A stretch of DNA of 64,000 nucleotides from Zea mays (lineage: Eukaryota > Streptophyta > Magnoliopsida > Poales > Poaceae): positions 193,061,439-193,125,438 of the forward strand of contig NC_050100.1 of the NCBI RefSeq assembly GCF_902167145.1. The letters run 5' to 3'. Below, piece by piece: positions 24,855-38,400 of this stretch. Below the pieces are notes generated by a model. It did no database searches and had not been told where the DNA came from. It saw only the letters and a program-made list of their open reading frames with translations. The position numbers were made by a program, and so were the translations under genes. Position 1 is the stretch's first letter. Every line of letters begins with the position of its first letter.

Positions 24855-25010
24855 CGGGGGGCGGTAGGGTGGACCTGGCCCGTAGCCGAAGCCGCTGCCA
24901 TATAGTACCCTCGTCCTGGCTGCATCGTCGGTCGTAATTAGACGGGACTCTGTTTCTTGACGTCCAGAAGACGAACGCGTGCCGACTGAACTTGAGGCAT
25001 CGAGGGGTTA

Positions 25011-25140
25011 GGCTTGTTCGGTTATTTTCAATCCATATGGATTGAAAGGGATTGATACGGATTAAACGAATTTTGATTTACTAGAGATTGAAACCCCCTC
25101 AATTCCTCTTAATCCATATGGATTAGAGTAGAACCGAACA
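25011..25140. mobile_element. Short MITE-like inverted-repeat element
   Basis: About 130 bp. The left end GGCTTGTTCGGTTATTTT is inverted at the right end (GTAGAACCGAACA). Inside, CAATCCATATGGATTG and a second AATCCATATGGATT form palindromes. TTA precedes it and TAG follows, so the target duplication is uncertain. Confidence 0.55.
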
Positions 25141-25374
25141 TAGAGCGAGTTCGATATTCGTCTCCGACTCGGGCACACAGGAGTTTTTTTTTTAATTCTC
25201 TTTTTCGAGGAACTCACTGATAGTCACAGTATGTCCTTGTTTTTTTAAGAAAATAACAATGTGGCCTAGTTTTTTTTAAAAAATAGCAATGTAGCCTAGC
25301 ATCTATCAATCTTTATACTCGGATCAAAAACAAATTCTAATCTGCAAATTTCAAGTGTTTGTGGCTTTGTGTCG

Positions 25375-25558
25375 GCCTGTTTGTTTCAGCTTTTTTAAGA
25401 TTTTGCACTTTTTAGCTTTTGAATTTTCTAAAACCTAAACAACTTTCATAGGTTAAAAGCCCTAAAGTTCATCCTAGTGAGCTTCATAGGGTTTTTCACT
25501 TTTGAATGGTCCAAAAAATTGAAGTTCAAAATCTCTAAAAAGCAGAAACAAACAAGCC
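25375..25558. mobile_element. MITE-like element, 184 bp
   Basis: Inverted ends GCCTGTTTGTTTCAGCTTTT and the complement of AAAAGCAGAAACAAACAAGC match closely over about 22 bp. The interior is AT-rich and non-coding. The target duplication is not clear, so the superfamily is open (Tourist or hAT). Confidence 0.65.
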
Positions 25559-25593
25559 CAAAGCGATAGCCCAAGTACCTATCTGTTGAAGGC

Positions 25594-25820
25594 CCTGTTT
25601 GCAATAGCTCCAGCTCCAGAAATTTCGTGGAGTTGATGGAGCATGTCATTAGGTGCTCCAGAAAATCGTGAAGCTAGCATTGTAGGTTTTTAGAAGACAT
25701 TTAGATAAGTTATTTTATTTATTATATAGATTAAAATAGTTTTAAAACTATTTAAATTGATATTATAAACTACAGCTTTACATTGGAGCTGGAACCTAGA
25801 GACATCCTAAACATCCCCTA
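25594..25820. mobile_element. MITE-like element with CTCCAGCTCC ends
   Basis: The left end GGCCCTGTTTGCAATAGCTC continues CAGCTCCA. The right end has TTGGAGCTGGAACC and ACATCCCCTA as its approximate inverse. About 227 bp, ends imperfect, target duplication not resolved. Confidence 0.45.
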
Positions 25821-26306
25821 AGATATCGAATTAAGCAGTAGACTAGTGACATATAAGCCTGAAAATGAAGCCAAACAAATGGGATAGACAAAAGACCTTT
25901 GAGGATACGCACCTTTGGGGATATGCCAATAATGCCATACCCTCACAGTTTCAGAAAATGAATAGCTATCCATGCCGCCATGCGAGCATCATAAATGCAA
26001 ACACATGTCAACAAGATTACTGCAGTGAAACCTGAACCTATAGAAGATGATAGTGGCACATAAATTTCATATAAGTTGAAACAGACAGGATATAAGTCTA
26101 ACAAGGATACATTCAATCATTCCCAGGAGTGCTAAAAACAATATGTACATTGACAGCTCCTGCGAGGTTAATGATGGTGGCGAGTTCTCATGAAGAAATA
26201 TTTCATGGATTGTCTTAACCAAAACATTAAAAAAAAACTTACATGTGGGCACCTTCTCCTAAAATAACACGCTCTGGGTGTCCAGGACATTACTGGACCT
26301 GATAAT

Positions 26307-26423
26307 CTACGTACCTTCTTCATGGTACTTTTTAGGGAAGCCACATCCAACACCGGGGCTGCTTTGATGTCTCCAAACCAGCTTGCTTTGTTTTTCGTTC
26401 CCATATGTTGCAAATGTAAGTTT
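26307..26423 (-). CDS. SHOC1: SHOC1 last exon
   Basis: Acceptor CTTCTGCAG then KLTFATYGNEKQSKLVWR and a short tail to TAG at 26307. A GTACGT donor lies inside the last codons (GAAG/GTACGT), so an additional downstream exon is possible. Confidence 0.75.
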   Translation of the reverse strand, partial: KLTFATYGNEKQSKLVWRHQSSPGVGCGFPKKYHEEGT

Positions 26424-29400
26424 CTGCAGAAGATTGTCTAGATTAACAAGCATCCTAAACACTAGCATGCAAAAACAAATTCTGCCGTATGTAATTACAT
26501 ACTTGTCTCGCTCTCTTGTCAAGAGGAGTCCATGTTGGCTCGATGGATGGCATTATGCTCTTTTCATGATTTATGCTAGGTTGTGCCTTGAAATCCTTTC
26601 TTACCCTATGGCTCTGTGCTTTAGTTCCTCCCCTGCCTTTCCCATACCTACGAACCTCATTTGAAGGGCTCTGGTCCCTCAAAAGCGTGTTTATATCTCT
26701 TCGATATCTGAAAGATTCAATATCTGAACGGTTCTGGTCCCTGAAAGGGGCATCTTTATTTCTTTCATATCTGAAAGATTCAATTGGAGGAGCACTCAGA
26801 ATTCTTGAGGAGCCATCCCTTGTTCTTGAATTTGGCTGCGTTGAAACACTGCATCTAGATTGCTCTCGGCATGCTTTTCTGTTTTCATTCATTCGCCTTA
26901 GATAGTCAATTTCCCAGCCTGAGCCTTGTGATGCTCCATGACAGCCAAAATCCTGTTTCAGAAAAGAAAGTGAAGGTACTGGAGTCTGCATTATTTCCTG
27001 TCTTGGTTCATGATATCTGACACCCTGATCATTTCTGCCAGAGCTTGTGGCGAAATCCCCATGCACATGACCTGCCCATGTCTGATTTATACTACATGGA
27101 ACGTCCCAGCTACCAGGGTCATTATTGATCTCCAATGCGGATGGGAATGTTGGATGACTGGAAGTTGTACAGACTGATGGTAAGCTGGCGGGAAAGGAAC
27201 TTCTGATTGGCTGTTTAGCTCCCAATTCGGATTGCTTAGAGAAATTGCATGTGTCCACCATACTGCTAGTCCTTTCATTGTATGTTCTGAAATTTGGAGT
27301 CAACTCATTAATGAAGTCATCATCTATTATATTGATCCCAGTTACAGCATCCACATCATACTTTCTTGGCTGACAAGAGACACCTTCACTACCCATATTC
27401 AACCGTTGATCAATCATAAAGACTTCGGGGAGGTCAGACATTGTATCCTCTATGTGAAAGAATTTCCTTAACTTAGGTGGTGAGAATATCTTGTCATTTT
27501 CTACACAGTCACCATGCAATTGAGTACATGGATTAGGGAAAGCAGGATTACTAACTGCAACGGAAAAGTCTTGTGCGGCACGCCTTTTCTTTTTCCTCGG
27601 AGACTGCAGCAAAGTACTACTGATATCTGAATCAACAGAAGAGCATTCAGTCATTACAGACTTTGATTCACCTAGTTCACCGAATTTGCACAAAGCACTG
27701 AAGAGAGAAATGCTCTGCGGTGGCAAATGATACTTTTCAACAGCCTGAGTACGTTGCTCATGTGACCATCTGAGGAAATCCATAAGACTGCCAGAAGAAA
27801 GTATCATGTGTGCAGACAGAGGACTAACTGAAGGGAATGCTGTGAGAAATGACTCAACCAGACTTTCCGATTCAGTTATTTGTGGACAAAGAGCCTGATT
27901 TATCCTAACAGCATTCCTGATGCAATTGAGAATGATTTGATCTGTTGATTTGGGCATTTCTGAGAAGAATAGCTGCAAATTCATGTCCAGGTTAACAGCT
28001 GAAGCATATAGAGAATCAGATGCCTCCATTACAGCAGAAAGCAAGTGATTTTCACCCTCGAAGACCTGCAAAAGTGGAATAGATGATTCATTGTGCTGCA
28101 ATATACCAAAAACGAGCACATATATTAGTAAGAAAAACAAGAGTAACATATATGCATGCATAAGCTGTGAAAAGCCACTCTATTAGGGAAAATTGAGGAC
28201 ATTAACAGGAGCAAAATCAATTACCATTATGCAGCCACAGAAACAGAAGCTAAGTGCCATCAGAACGTTGGTAGCAATATCCTCTAGAAAATTTGTTATA
28301 CCAGATGTGCCTGCTGATATTGTTAACTCACTGGAACCAGAGGTTCTTGTATCATACCATAGTAAACAAACTGCCGCAGTAAGTATTAGATCCACAGGCA
28401 GATCAACATCTCGCTCTACAACCTGCATACCTCCTCTCTCCAAAGCTAGTATCTGCTGATAAGATGATCTTCGAGAGAAAAGCATATTTTTTCCATGATT
28501 TCCAGTATTGACAACAATCGCCACCTCTGGGCCAGGCAATCTTCCTGCTTTGGTGCTGTCCATTTTCTCACTGAGAGGAAGGACACCGGCAGATTGGTTG
28601 ACTTGGGGGGCTTTTATCACATTCGCAGATACAACAGTCGAACTGCTCTTCTCAACTACAGGCACAAAATTTTGTAAATTGGCAATGGTTATTTGGTTCA
28701 AGCCATTGGGCTGTTCAGTTGCAGTCACTAAGTTGTGTGAATCAACAATATTCTTTTCGTTCAGATTTCCCGCATTGTGCAGTTGAACATCTGCAGGAAT
28801 TTTTTTTGATGAATCCACAGTGAGATGATTGGTCTGCAAATGTTGCTGTTGATTTGTTGCCGGTATAAAGTTTAATGAATCAACAATGCGCATTTTGTTC
28901 ATCTTCTCTTGCAAGTCCTTCTGAAGTGTATGCAAAGCAGCATCCTGCAAATAACCAGGAGAGGAAAACTTAGGACCTCCTACATATGTGCGCCGTTAGC
29001 CTTTTGAGGACTCCAGTGTGAACCCTCAAAATTGACTTTTGAACAATTCAATATGCAAAGCGTACCACTTCAATTATCCAGTGTTTAAAATCCATGTTAA
29101 TCAAAACTAGAAATCATGATAAGATTTCAGTTCGTAAAAGATCTTATAGTTACTTACTCCCTCCGTCCTAAAATATAGTTCTTTTAGCTCTTTTTTCATC
29201 CACATTCGAATAAATGATAATAAATGTAGATACATTCATAAATTAATTAATGAATGCGTGTTTAGTCTAAAACGAATTATATTTTGGGATGGAGGGAGTA
29301 CATATTTTCTATTACACACTTGAACAAATTTTGTTGAGTGTAGAAAAACAAAATTGTAGTGTGTATTTTACTTCCATTCTCTAGTCTAAGTTTATGGAAT

Positions 29401-32400
29401 TCCTTGAGGTGTATAGGTGAATTGCCTACCTTCTCCTAACAATTTAACATTTTGTGTTGAACTGGTTGGTGCGTCCACTCTAACATGGTATTAGAGCCAA
29501 AGGTCTCGAGTTCAAATCCTAACAGAGGTTTTATTTGTGCCTCTGCCCCTTTATCTCCATGTTTGTGTCTTTCTCTCCCTACCCTCTCTGAACAACTCAA
29601 GCTTTTGGGTTGAACTAGTTAGTGCGTCCATTCTAACAACCAATACTAAGTTTTATAAAAAAAATGACTCGAATAGATAATAGATACACTTAAGCAACAA
29701 CTAATAAACCAGACCCACGTTTCATATCAGTAACATACATGTGTGCTTATTAGCAAACAGGAAAGTCCTGAACAGCATTATTGAAATAGATACAAAGATC
29801 CCCCCAAACAAAAATGAATGAGTTTAACTGTGAAAAAGTGATTGGTGATTACCAATGTGGATTTCAAATCCGGGTCTGTGTGATTGTCCTCGACAAGAGC
29901 ATTTGGAAGGCCTTCACCATCAACTGTGACATACAGGAAATGCAGTGGTGGCAACCCATCTAATTTGGGAGCCAGAGATAACAAGATAGATGATTTATTT
30001 GGGCCTCCATATTCCACTATCATGCAAAATTCACTGAAGGGGAATGAAGCTGGGATGTTCCTTCAAGATGGAAAAGAAATGAATTATATCATATATTTAT
30101 ATTTACAACTGACACACTGAAAACATAAAGCACACAAGAAAAACATCATTTATGAAAAATGACGAGAAACTTTTTGGACAACCTTATCATTTTATGCTAT
30201 TTTTTGTAGTGTAGAGATGGCGTCGTGGCCTATATGTGATTTCTAAAATGTTACATGTGCATAACAATTTTGAACTCTATAGTGTTTTGTGATTTCAGTT
30301 ATATAAGAAAGTATAACAGGCCACAAATAACCAATGAGTAAGCAGGCAAATCGTTTGCAAAAAAATGCTTTTAAGTTTTAATCAGAAAAGGTTGATGCAA
30401 TTTATACACTTTTGTTCACCAAAATAAATTTCAAATTTAAGCACCTGGGCTTGTTAAGGCAGGTTCCTCGTCTTGTTCTGGTGTGTGTGCTAGAGCCTAG
30501 AAGTGTGTGCTTGTGTGAGTTTTTTTACCCATTTACCCCTTTTTGGGTGTTTTTCTTCTCTATAATATATAATGATGTGCAGTTCTGCGTGTTCGAGAAA
30601 AAAATAAATTTCAAATTTGATATTGAAATTTCTGTACATTTAAAAAGGATGTGAAATCCCACCTAGTTTCGACAAACATGTAATTTATTTACCTAAAGCA
30701 TTTTTTTCATATTTTAGTTTTATTATATATAAATAGTGATATACCATGCTGAAGAACATATCAATATGAGAATTATCATGGAAGACTAAGTGGCTAACTG
30801 CAGGAGACCAAATATTATGTTTTTAACATTGATTTTATATGTAGTAAAATAACTGAAAAGATAAGAAAACGGTGCTGATAATTGACTTAAATGAAGCCCA
30901 ATTTGAATTCATGCGGACTTACTTGTTATCTAGCAGAATGCAGTCTGATTTCCATAATTCTTGCAGCATACATCTTTTAGAATTTGTCTCAATCACCGCA
31001 TCTGAATAAGTGGTTGAATGGTATGTTCCAAACTCAACAGATGTTATCTTCATTGCAGTAAGCTTTTGGCCCAATGGCAACCAGAAAGCTCTATCAGACA
31101 CTATAAGGATCTTTTGGTCGATTTGGGTATTAGATCTAAGGATTGTCTCGATGACAGATAATGACGGATGAGACTCCTGTAATTGCTTCTCAGCTTTCAG
31201 TCGAGCTTCACCAATGCAGCGTTGAAGATGTCTTAACCTCTCAGGAATAATTTCAAAGGTTCCAGTCAAATTGCCTACATACAGATAGGCGGCATGCAGA
31301 CCAAAGAAACATAGGTAATATGCAACCTGTTTTAATGCATACAGTACAATAAGCTCCATCTTATCTTCATATTTACAGCAGCTATACAGGCCTTCTGAAC
31401 CTTCCCCTGTTATCAGTTCAAGAAGCTTTTGCTTTGAAATGCTTAAACCTTGCCCATCGGAGAAAGAATGCCTTAAGTATGCACTTTCTTGCAAAGCAGA
31501 TGTATAACTTACATGGATGTCATTGATAAGGCCTTGGATAATATCTGAGAGGTTGACAGGATGAATTTCTATGAGTTTGTTAACTTTAGGTCTGGTTGAA
31601 ATTGAAGCTGCTTGTTTTGAAGAGGGGATGTCTAAGGTAGAAATATCCTCAGCTTTTCTCACTTTATTAGTGCCATTTCTCACATTCAAGTAGAAGCTTA
31701 GCCCATTGGACTGTGACGTTGACTCAAACAAGGATGATTCCTTTTCTGAACTCAATTTATCCATGTGGGTATGACCTCTAACAACATTTTCTAGCATGTT
31801 CTTTTGAGTTGCTTCCAAATTAGCTGATGGATCATGAGATATAGGCCCAGGAACATAAACCTCATTCTGCTTGTCCTCATGTTGAGGCTTTGCACTTCTC
31901 GGAAAATCCTCCAGAAAACCAATGTCAAGCGCTGGCATCTGCTGGCCACTTATTTGTAGTTCAGAATTTAAACTGCAAGGCTTTACCTCCTCAACCATGC
32001 TCTCATAAGTAGAGCAACTCTCCCGGTTGCATGGCCCTTCTGATAAAAGATGCCAATCCAAATAAATCCCATCTGCTGCAGATAGAGGAAGTGGTTTTAG
32101 GGAGCAAAGTACTTCTTCTATAGGGGGAAGCATAGATCGCATTGCTTTATCATCATGTAAAATAGGTGTAGGTAGTGATTTGAATGTATCATCAACTAGA
32201 GCCAATTCAGAGCTAACCACTGATTCATAGAAATGTTTTGCTTGATCAAAGTCGTCTTTGAATATTTCCTCAGATGTATTCATCTCAGCTTTCTCTGACT
32301 GAATAAGAACAAGTGACTTAAAGGCATCCTTGGAAGGAAAGTCGATGATCTTTACTTCCTCAAAGAGAATGAAGCAAGGAAAATGTGAACAGGTCCCATC

Positions 32401-35400
32401 AGGTTTGAGAGGGTATAATGCTGACTTTTTATCCAGTAAAATACCATCATTGATCCTTACAAAATCCATTACTGCTACATCATTTGCTGTAATTGGTTTA
32501 TCTGCTTGATACTCCACAAGTGGGGCATCTTTGCAAACCAAGGCAAAAATGTCAATATCACATGGTCTCAAGAACTCATTTGAGCCAAATGATGGAAGAC
32601 AGACTTGTGCTCCATCAAATAAGTGTTCAATAATACTATGAAAAAAATTGGATATCATTGTTTTTGCTGGGCACTCATCAAGCTCCCAAGAATTCATACT
32701 AACCTCCAACTGGGGTATTATTTGACCATTCTCTAGTCCTATGATTTCCATGCAGTAGCTATCTTTAGCATAAGGACAGTTATCATCATCATCATGTTTT
32801 ACAGGGACTTCTACTTGATAAATTGACTCCGCAAATTCAGCTGCATATGGTATTCTTGTCTCAGTATCAATATCAATGAAATCCTGAAATAAAGCAGAAG
32901 GATGTTCGAGGACATGAGCACACCGAGAAACAATAAGAATGTGATGCTTTCATTTCATACTTGATAAATCACAAGGGAATCAAACAAATGAGCATGTTAA
33001 TCATAAGGTGTTTGCTCCTGAAACCATGGGACAAGAAAACACTATGTTATTGTTATGACCGGCAGCCCAACAGCCCTAATAAAACCAGCTGGTTTGTTTA
33101 GATGGATAAGCATAAATTAGTTTGTTTAGATGGGTATCAATTAGTTTGTTTAGATGGATAAGTATTAGCTACTAGCTAGTTTGTTTAAATAGATAAGTAT
33201 TAGTTTGGAACTCCTAGATAGAGTTGGTTAATTTGTTAGGGGCTGCTATCACAGTCTATATATTGTACCCCTTTGGTTAAAGAGGCAAGCAGGCAATTAT
33301 CTTGCCCGTGCTTCTCCCATCCCGTTACTGTTCATCGCGTGAACAGTACCGCGCCTTCTCCACCAGCATCTGGACGGCTCCCAAGCGTCCAGGTCCTGGC
33401 CCTAGATCCCAAACCTACCACTCGTACGACATTCGTAACCCTAATCCCAACAATCTGGTATCGGTGATGCCAGGTTCCGAAGAAGTCGCCACCGGGATCA
33501 ACTCCACCCACCATCTCCGCTGTCAACACATTTGCCGCAATCTGTCGCAGCAACATCCGATGTTGTCTCCTAGGCTGATTTCATGGCTTTCCAGGAGATG
33601 GTGCTGCACCAGTTTGCCGCCCTCACCGCTGCCATCGACCGCATGTCCAGTAGGTCGCCAACACCACCGCCGCCCCCAGCGCCCACCACCCCTAGCACTA
33701 CTTCTTTCCCCTATGGAATGCCAGGCTATGGTAGCATATCTGCCCTTCCAACCCACACCGCGCCATCCATACCATCACCACCAATGCCACCACCATCGCT
33801 CCACTCCCATCTACCTCCACCACCCTTCCATCATCAACCTCTGCCTTGCTGCCGCCCATATCAACCATAACCATACCCATCCATCAGATACCCTTCCCAC
33901 ACTCCACGTAAAAATCCCAGGCTTTCCCGACCCCCACCATAGCGCATACCCCCCAACCTGTAGCAGCACCCTCACAACCCACACTACCATAACCTTCCCT
34001 TTCCCACCCTCAACGGCAAGGAAGATCCTGTTGGTTGGCTGTCCCGCTGTGAGAGCTTTTTCTACAATCAAGGGACGCCGGAGATGGACAAAGTCTGGAT
34101 GGCCCACATACTATCTCACGGGCGCGGCACAGCTGTGGTCCGTCATACTACGGCGCGACGAGCCCACACTGCGTTGGTCGTGCTTCAAAGCGTTGTGCCA
34201 GCAGCGTTTTAGGCCTCCTCTGCGCAGCAACACATTGGGCGAGGTGGCACGCCTGTCGTTCCGCTCCACGGTGGAGGACTACCAAGATTGATTCATAGCT
34301 CTCCTGTGCCACGTGAAGCCCGTGCCGCCACCGCACCAACAAGCACAACTCTTCACCGCCGGACTTCCATGGCATCTTTGTGGGACGTCGAATTGTGAGC
34401 GCCTGGCGACTTACACCAGGCCATAGCCCTCGCCCGGGCATACAAACGCCGCCAGCAAGGCTCGGACAGACGCATGGCTCCGCTATCTACGCGTCTACTG
34501 GCTACGCCATCCCCTACGCCGGCATCGTCGGTCGGGCCAGCAGCTGCTGCCTCCACCCCGGCAGCACCGACGTTCAAGCGCCTCACCCCAGCAGAGATGA
34601 CAGAGCGATGCCACCAGGGTCTATGCTACAAATGCGACAAGCCGTTTGTACAAGGCCATCACTGCCAACGCCTCTTCTACCTTGAGGTGACCCCAGACGA
34701 CGACGGGGTGGCTGTTACGACGGAAGATCCCCCACCCCCGTAATTTTGCCTTCCAGCTCGAGGACAAGCTGTTTGTGGAGGCCGGGAGAGATGTTATGAC
34801 CGGTGTTGAGCACCAAATTGAGCGCGGACGGTCCGGCCCTGAGGCCGGACGGTCCGCGGTCCGGACAGTCCGCGCCTGTAGGCCGGACGGTCCGCGCCTG
34901 CGCAGAATTGGTTAGGGTTCCGAGTTTTGTGCTATGTTTGTTAGCTATATTCGCGGATTTGGCTCGGAATCCGGTCGTGTAAAGGGTCCAGCCCCCCTCC
35001 TCTATAAAAAGAGGTCTACGGCCGATTTGTAATCATCAACAATCGAATCAAACACTTCTATTTCGCATTTTATCCTAGGAGTAGTTCTAGTCTAGTTTAG
35101 GTTTAGCTATCCAATCCCCAAATTCTCCGCCTCTCCTCGACTCTACGTCGATTAGAGGAGTCTAGGTCGGCCTGCCCGAGCCTAGACAACCCCTAGGATC
35201 TCTTCTCCCCGACGGGGTCCCTCCCGGGAGCGAGATCCAGGCGCCGCCGGCGATCTTCCGCCGCCCCTGCGTACGCGCGGACCGTCCGGCCCTAGGGCGC
35301 GGACCGTCCGGCCGTCAGGCAGAGAAGCCCCAGCCGCGCACCAGGCTGCGGACCGTCCGGCCCCAGGCCGCGGACAGTCCGCCCCTGCGCAGAGAGTACC

Positions 35401-38400
35401 ACCGCGCCTCGCACCAGGCCGCGGACCGTCCGGCCCCACGCGCGGACCGTCCGCCCCTGTGCAGAGGGCACCGCCACGGTTCTTCTTGAGTAATTGGCGC
35501 CCTCAAAAGGCGTCAACATACTTTTTGGCGACTCCGCTGGGGAAAACACATCTAAGCTCATCAAATCGGCCCTCAATGGCCGGTTCAAGGGATAGCTCTG
35601 ATGTTTCTCCAAGCAACATCATAGAGCCGACTTGGGAAACCTTGCCGGCTGACGAGCAGCTCCAGTTCGAGGAGCACAAGGAGCGGATGATCCAGGAGGC
35701 GAAAGCACGATTCTTGGCCAACTTCAAAGTGGACAGGAACAACAAGGTCGTCCGACATCGGGCGACGGATCCGGCTTCGCTCCAACCTACGCCAGATATC
35801 CCCAATGTAAGTAATACCGACGATCTGCAATCTCTTAGAAATTATGTAGAAGATCAGCGTGAACAAATGCAGAACATCATAGGGGGTATGCAAAGCGATC
35901 TTAAGAGACTAGTACGTGCGTTTGATAAATCTAGTGTCTCAAATTTTCCTTCGCACGAGGTTGAGTTAGGAGGTAACACGCGTAACACATCGGCTACAGG
36001 TTGTCACGACCAGTCACAACCCCTTTATGGGATGCCGATGGACACATACCCTGAGCAACCGCAAACCGGCAGCAAATCAGCCGATCTGCACATGCCCGGA
36101 CCGTCCGCACGTGAGCGCGGACCGTCCGGACCAACAACAGTAGGGCCTGTTCTTAATGGGTTACCTAGATATGCGCCCGAACCACCACACACGACACAGA
36201 ATTTAAACTACCCAGTCGGACCGTCCGCGTACAACGACGGACGGTCCGCACATAATCACGGACGGTCCGGGCCAATGTCCGGACAGTCCGCACATGACCT
36301 TTTTGAGGAGGATTGTTACCTGAATCCTCACCCGTCCCAGCAGCGCTTCCCATCGCACTATACAATGCATCAACCCATTAATTCGAGATCTAGAGCCCAG
36401 GAAAACTTTCCGGCCCCACCTAGAAGGCCGGAAAGGAACGATCAAACATATGAACCATATAGGGCAAATGGCAATGCACCACGTAGTTCAAACCAATGGG
36501 GGGAAAGACAACATGCTAATATCCAGCCAACCCCACCTATGTTTGACCAGAGAGCCGGTGGTCTCGCACCGGCTGCCATTGATATAGTTAGGGAAGAAAT
36601 AGCCGGGGCGTTCCGAGATAAGCTCGGAGTAAGCATGGTCCCTGGGGGGCAATCATATCGGAAACCTTATGACAGCCGATTTGATCACCACCCATACCCA
36701 CAGGGAACCAGGATACCCGAATTCGCAAAATTTTCGGGTGATCAAGGAAAAAACACGCGCGAACATATAGGCCAGTTCTTAGCACAATTGGGAGAATTGG
36801 CCGACACAGAGGCATTTCGCGTGCGTTTATTTTCATTATCTCTAACAGGAACTGCGTTTGCATGGTATGCCACTTTACCTCCTAATTCCATTTCATCGTG
36901 GGGGGATCTAGAACAAAAGTTTCATGATCATTTTTTCTCTGGTGACTATGAGTTAGATTTGGTAGATTTAGTGTCATTACGACAGACAAAGGACGAATCG
37001 GTTAATGATTACATCCGGAGATTCCGCGATACAAGAAACCGATGCTTTCAAATTCATTTAGCAGAAAAACAGCTAGTAGGATTAGCCTTTAATGGTCTGC
37101 GATATTATTTAAAAGAAAGATTAGAAGGCATCCAATTTTTTACACTAGCACAATTACACCAGAGAGCTTTGGCTTGCGAAAGCCGAAGCAAAGAAACTGC
37201 TAAAACAATTCGTCACAACGTGCATGTAGTAGAATGCGACCAAAGTAGCTCAGAAGACGAATCAGCAGAAGTCTATGCTGCTGAAATGGTTTGGCCAAAA
37301 CAGGCCAAATCTTCGGCTTGTGCCTCCTTACAGCCGGTTCAAAAGAAACGGCAAGAGGAGGTTAAGTTTACATTTAATGTTGGTAAGTGTGATAGAATAT
37401 TTGATGAATTACTCAAAAATGGCAACATTAAAATAAATCACACTGTTCCGTCCGCCGACGAGCTAAAACGTCGTGCATATTGCAAGTGGCATAACTCATT
37501 TTCTCATGCCACTAATGATTGTAATGTATTCCGTCGACAGATTCAATCGGCCATTAACGAAGGACGATTGAAATTTCAGGAAATGCAGGTGGACACGGAG
37601 CCCTTTCCAATGAACATGATCGACTTTGAGGGCAAGAAAGTCCTGACTCGGCCGAACACAGCCGATGAAGGCAAAGGCAAAAAGATAGTCATCGGCAATG
37701 CAAGAGAGGCCGGTGGGAATCATAAAACTTCTTGCAGGAAAGTGGTGGCCGAGAAGACTCCTGATGGAGGGGAGACCTTGAAGGTGACTATCACAGCCTC
37801 TGACACTGGGGGGCAAACACAGACAGAGACACAGGCGCAAGAACCCATTCTGCGCATCGCGGACTGTCCGCCATCCAGACGCGGACGGTCCGACGCCTCC
37901 CCGGACGGTCCGGCGGACTCCAGCGGACGGTCCGACCATGCTCAAGACTCGCAGCGGCCACGTACCTTCAAGCCACGACGACCAGAAATAGGTACGTGGA
38001 AAACAAATACATTTAAAGCAGCTGGTCGGCTGATCAAGCCTGGCCCGACTTTCGATCAGTTGTTATCTAAATATGTGAAAAAGAAGGCCGGCCCCAGTGA
38101 CCGGCCACTGAAGCGACCCCACTCACCCATTCATGAGCGACGTCAGGTCAGACCGATTGGACCACCTCACCAATCGGAAGAAATGAAAGGTCCTATTATA
38201 CAAGTGAGACCTAACGTACCTGCATGGACACCTCCACCTCCATATCCACCACCTTATCCATCCATGCCATATCCATACACATACTTACCTCCACCATATG
38301 TTCCAAATCAAATGTGGGGTATGCCACCATATCCATTTGGGATGCCACAGTACCCCGCCTGGGGGGCACCCCAAACATCCGTTTTTGATAGGTTGGCGCC

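Larger units (their letters stand above)
24906..26306. other. Intergenic region with several small MITE-like elements
   Basis: Lies between the 24.3 kb gene and the end of SHOC1. It contains three MITE-like segments listed separately. No gene is seen. The last 400 bases are the 3' flank or UTR of SHOC1. Confidence 0.5.

Noticed and set aside
35459..35575. Upstream start for the Ty3 gag frame inside the LTR
   Set aside because: The frame is open but crosses the LTR end and primer site. MAGSRDSS at 35576 is the natural start.
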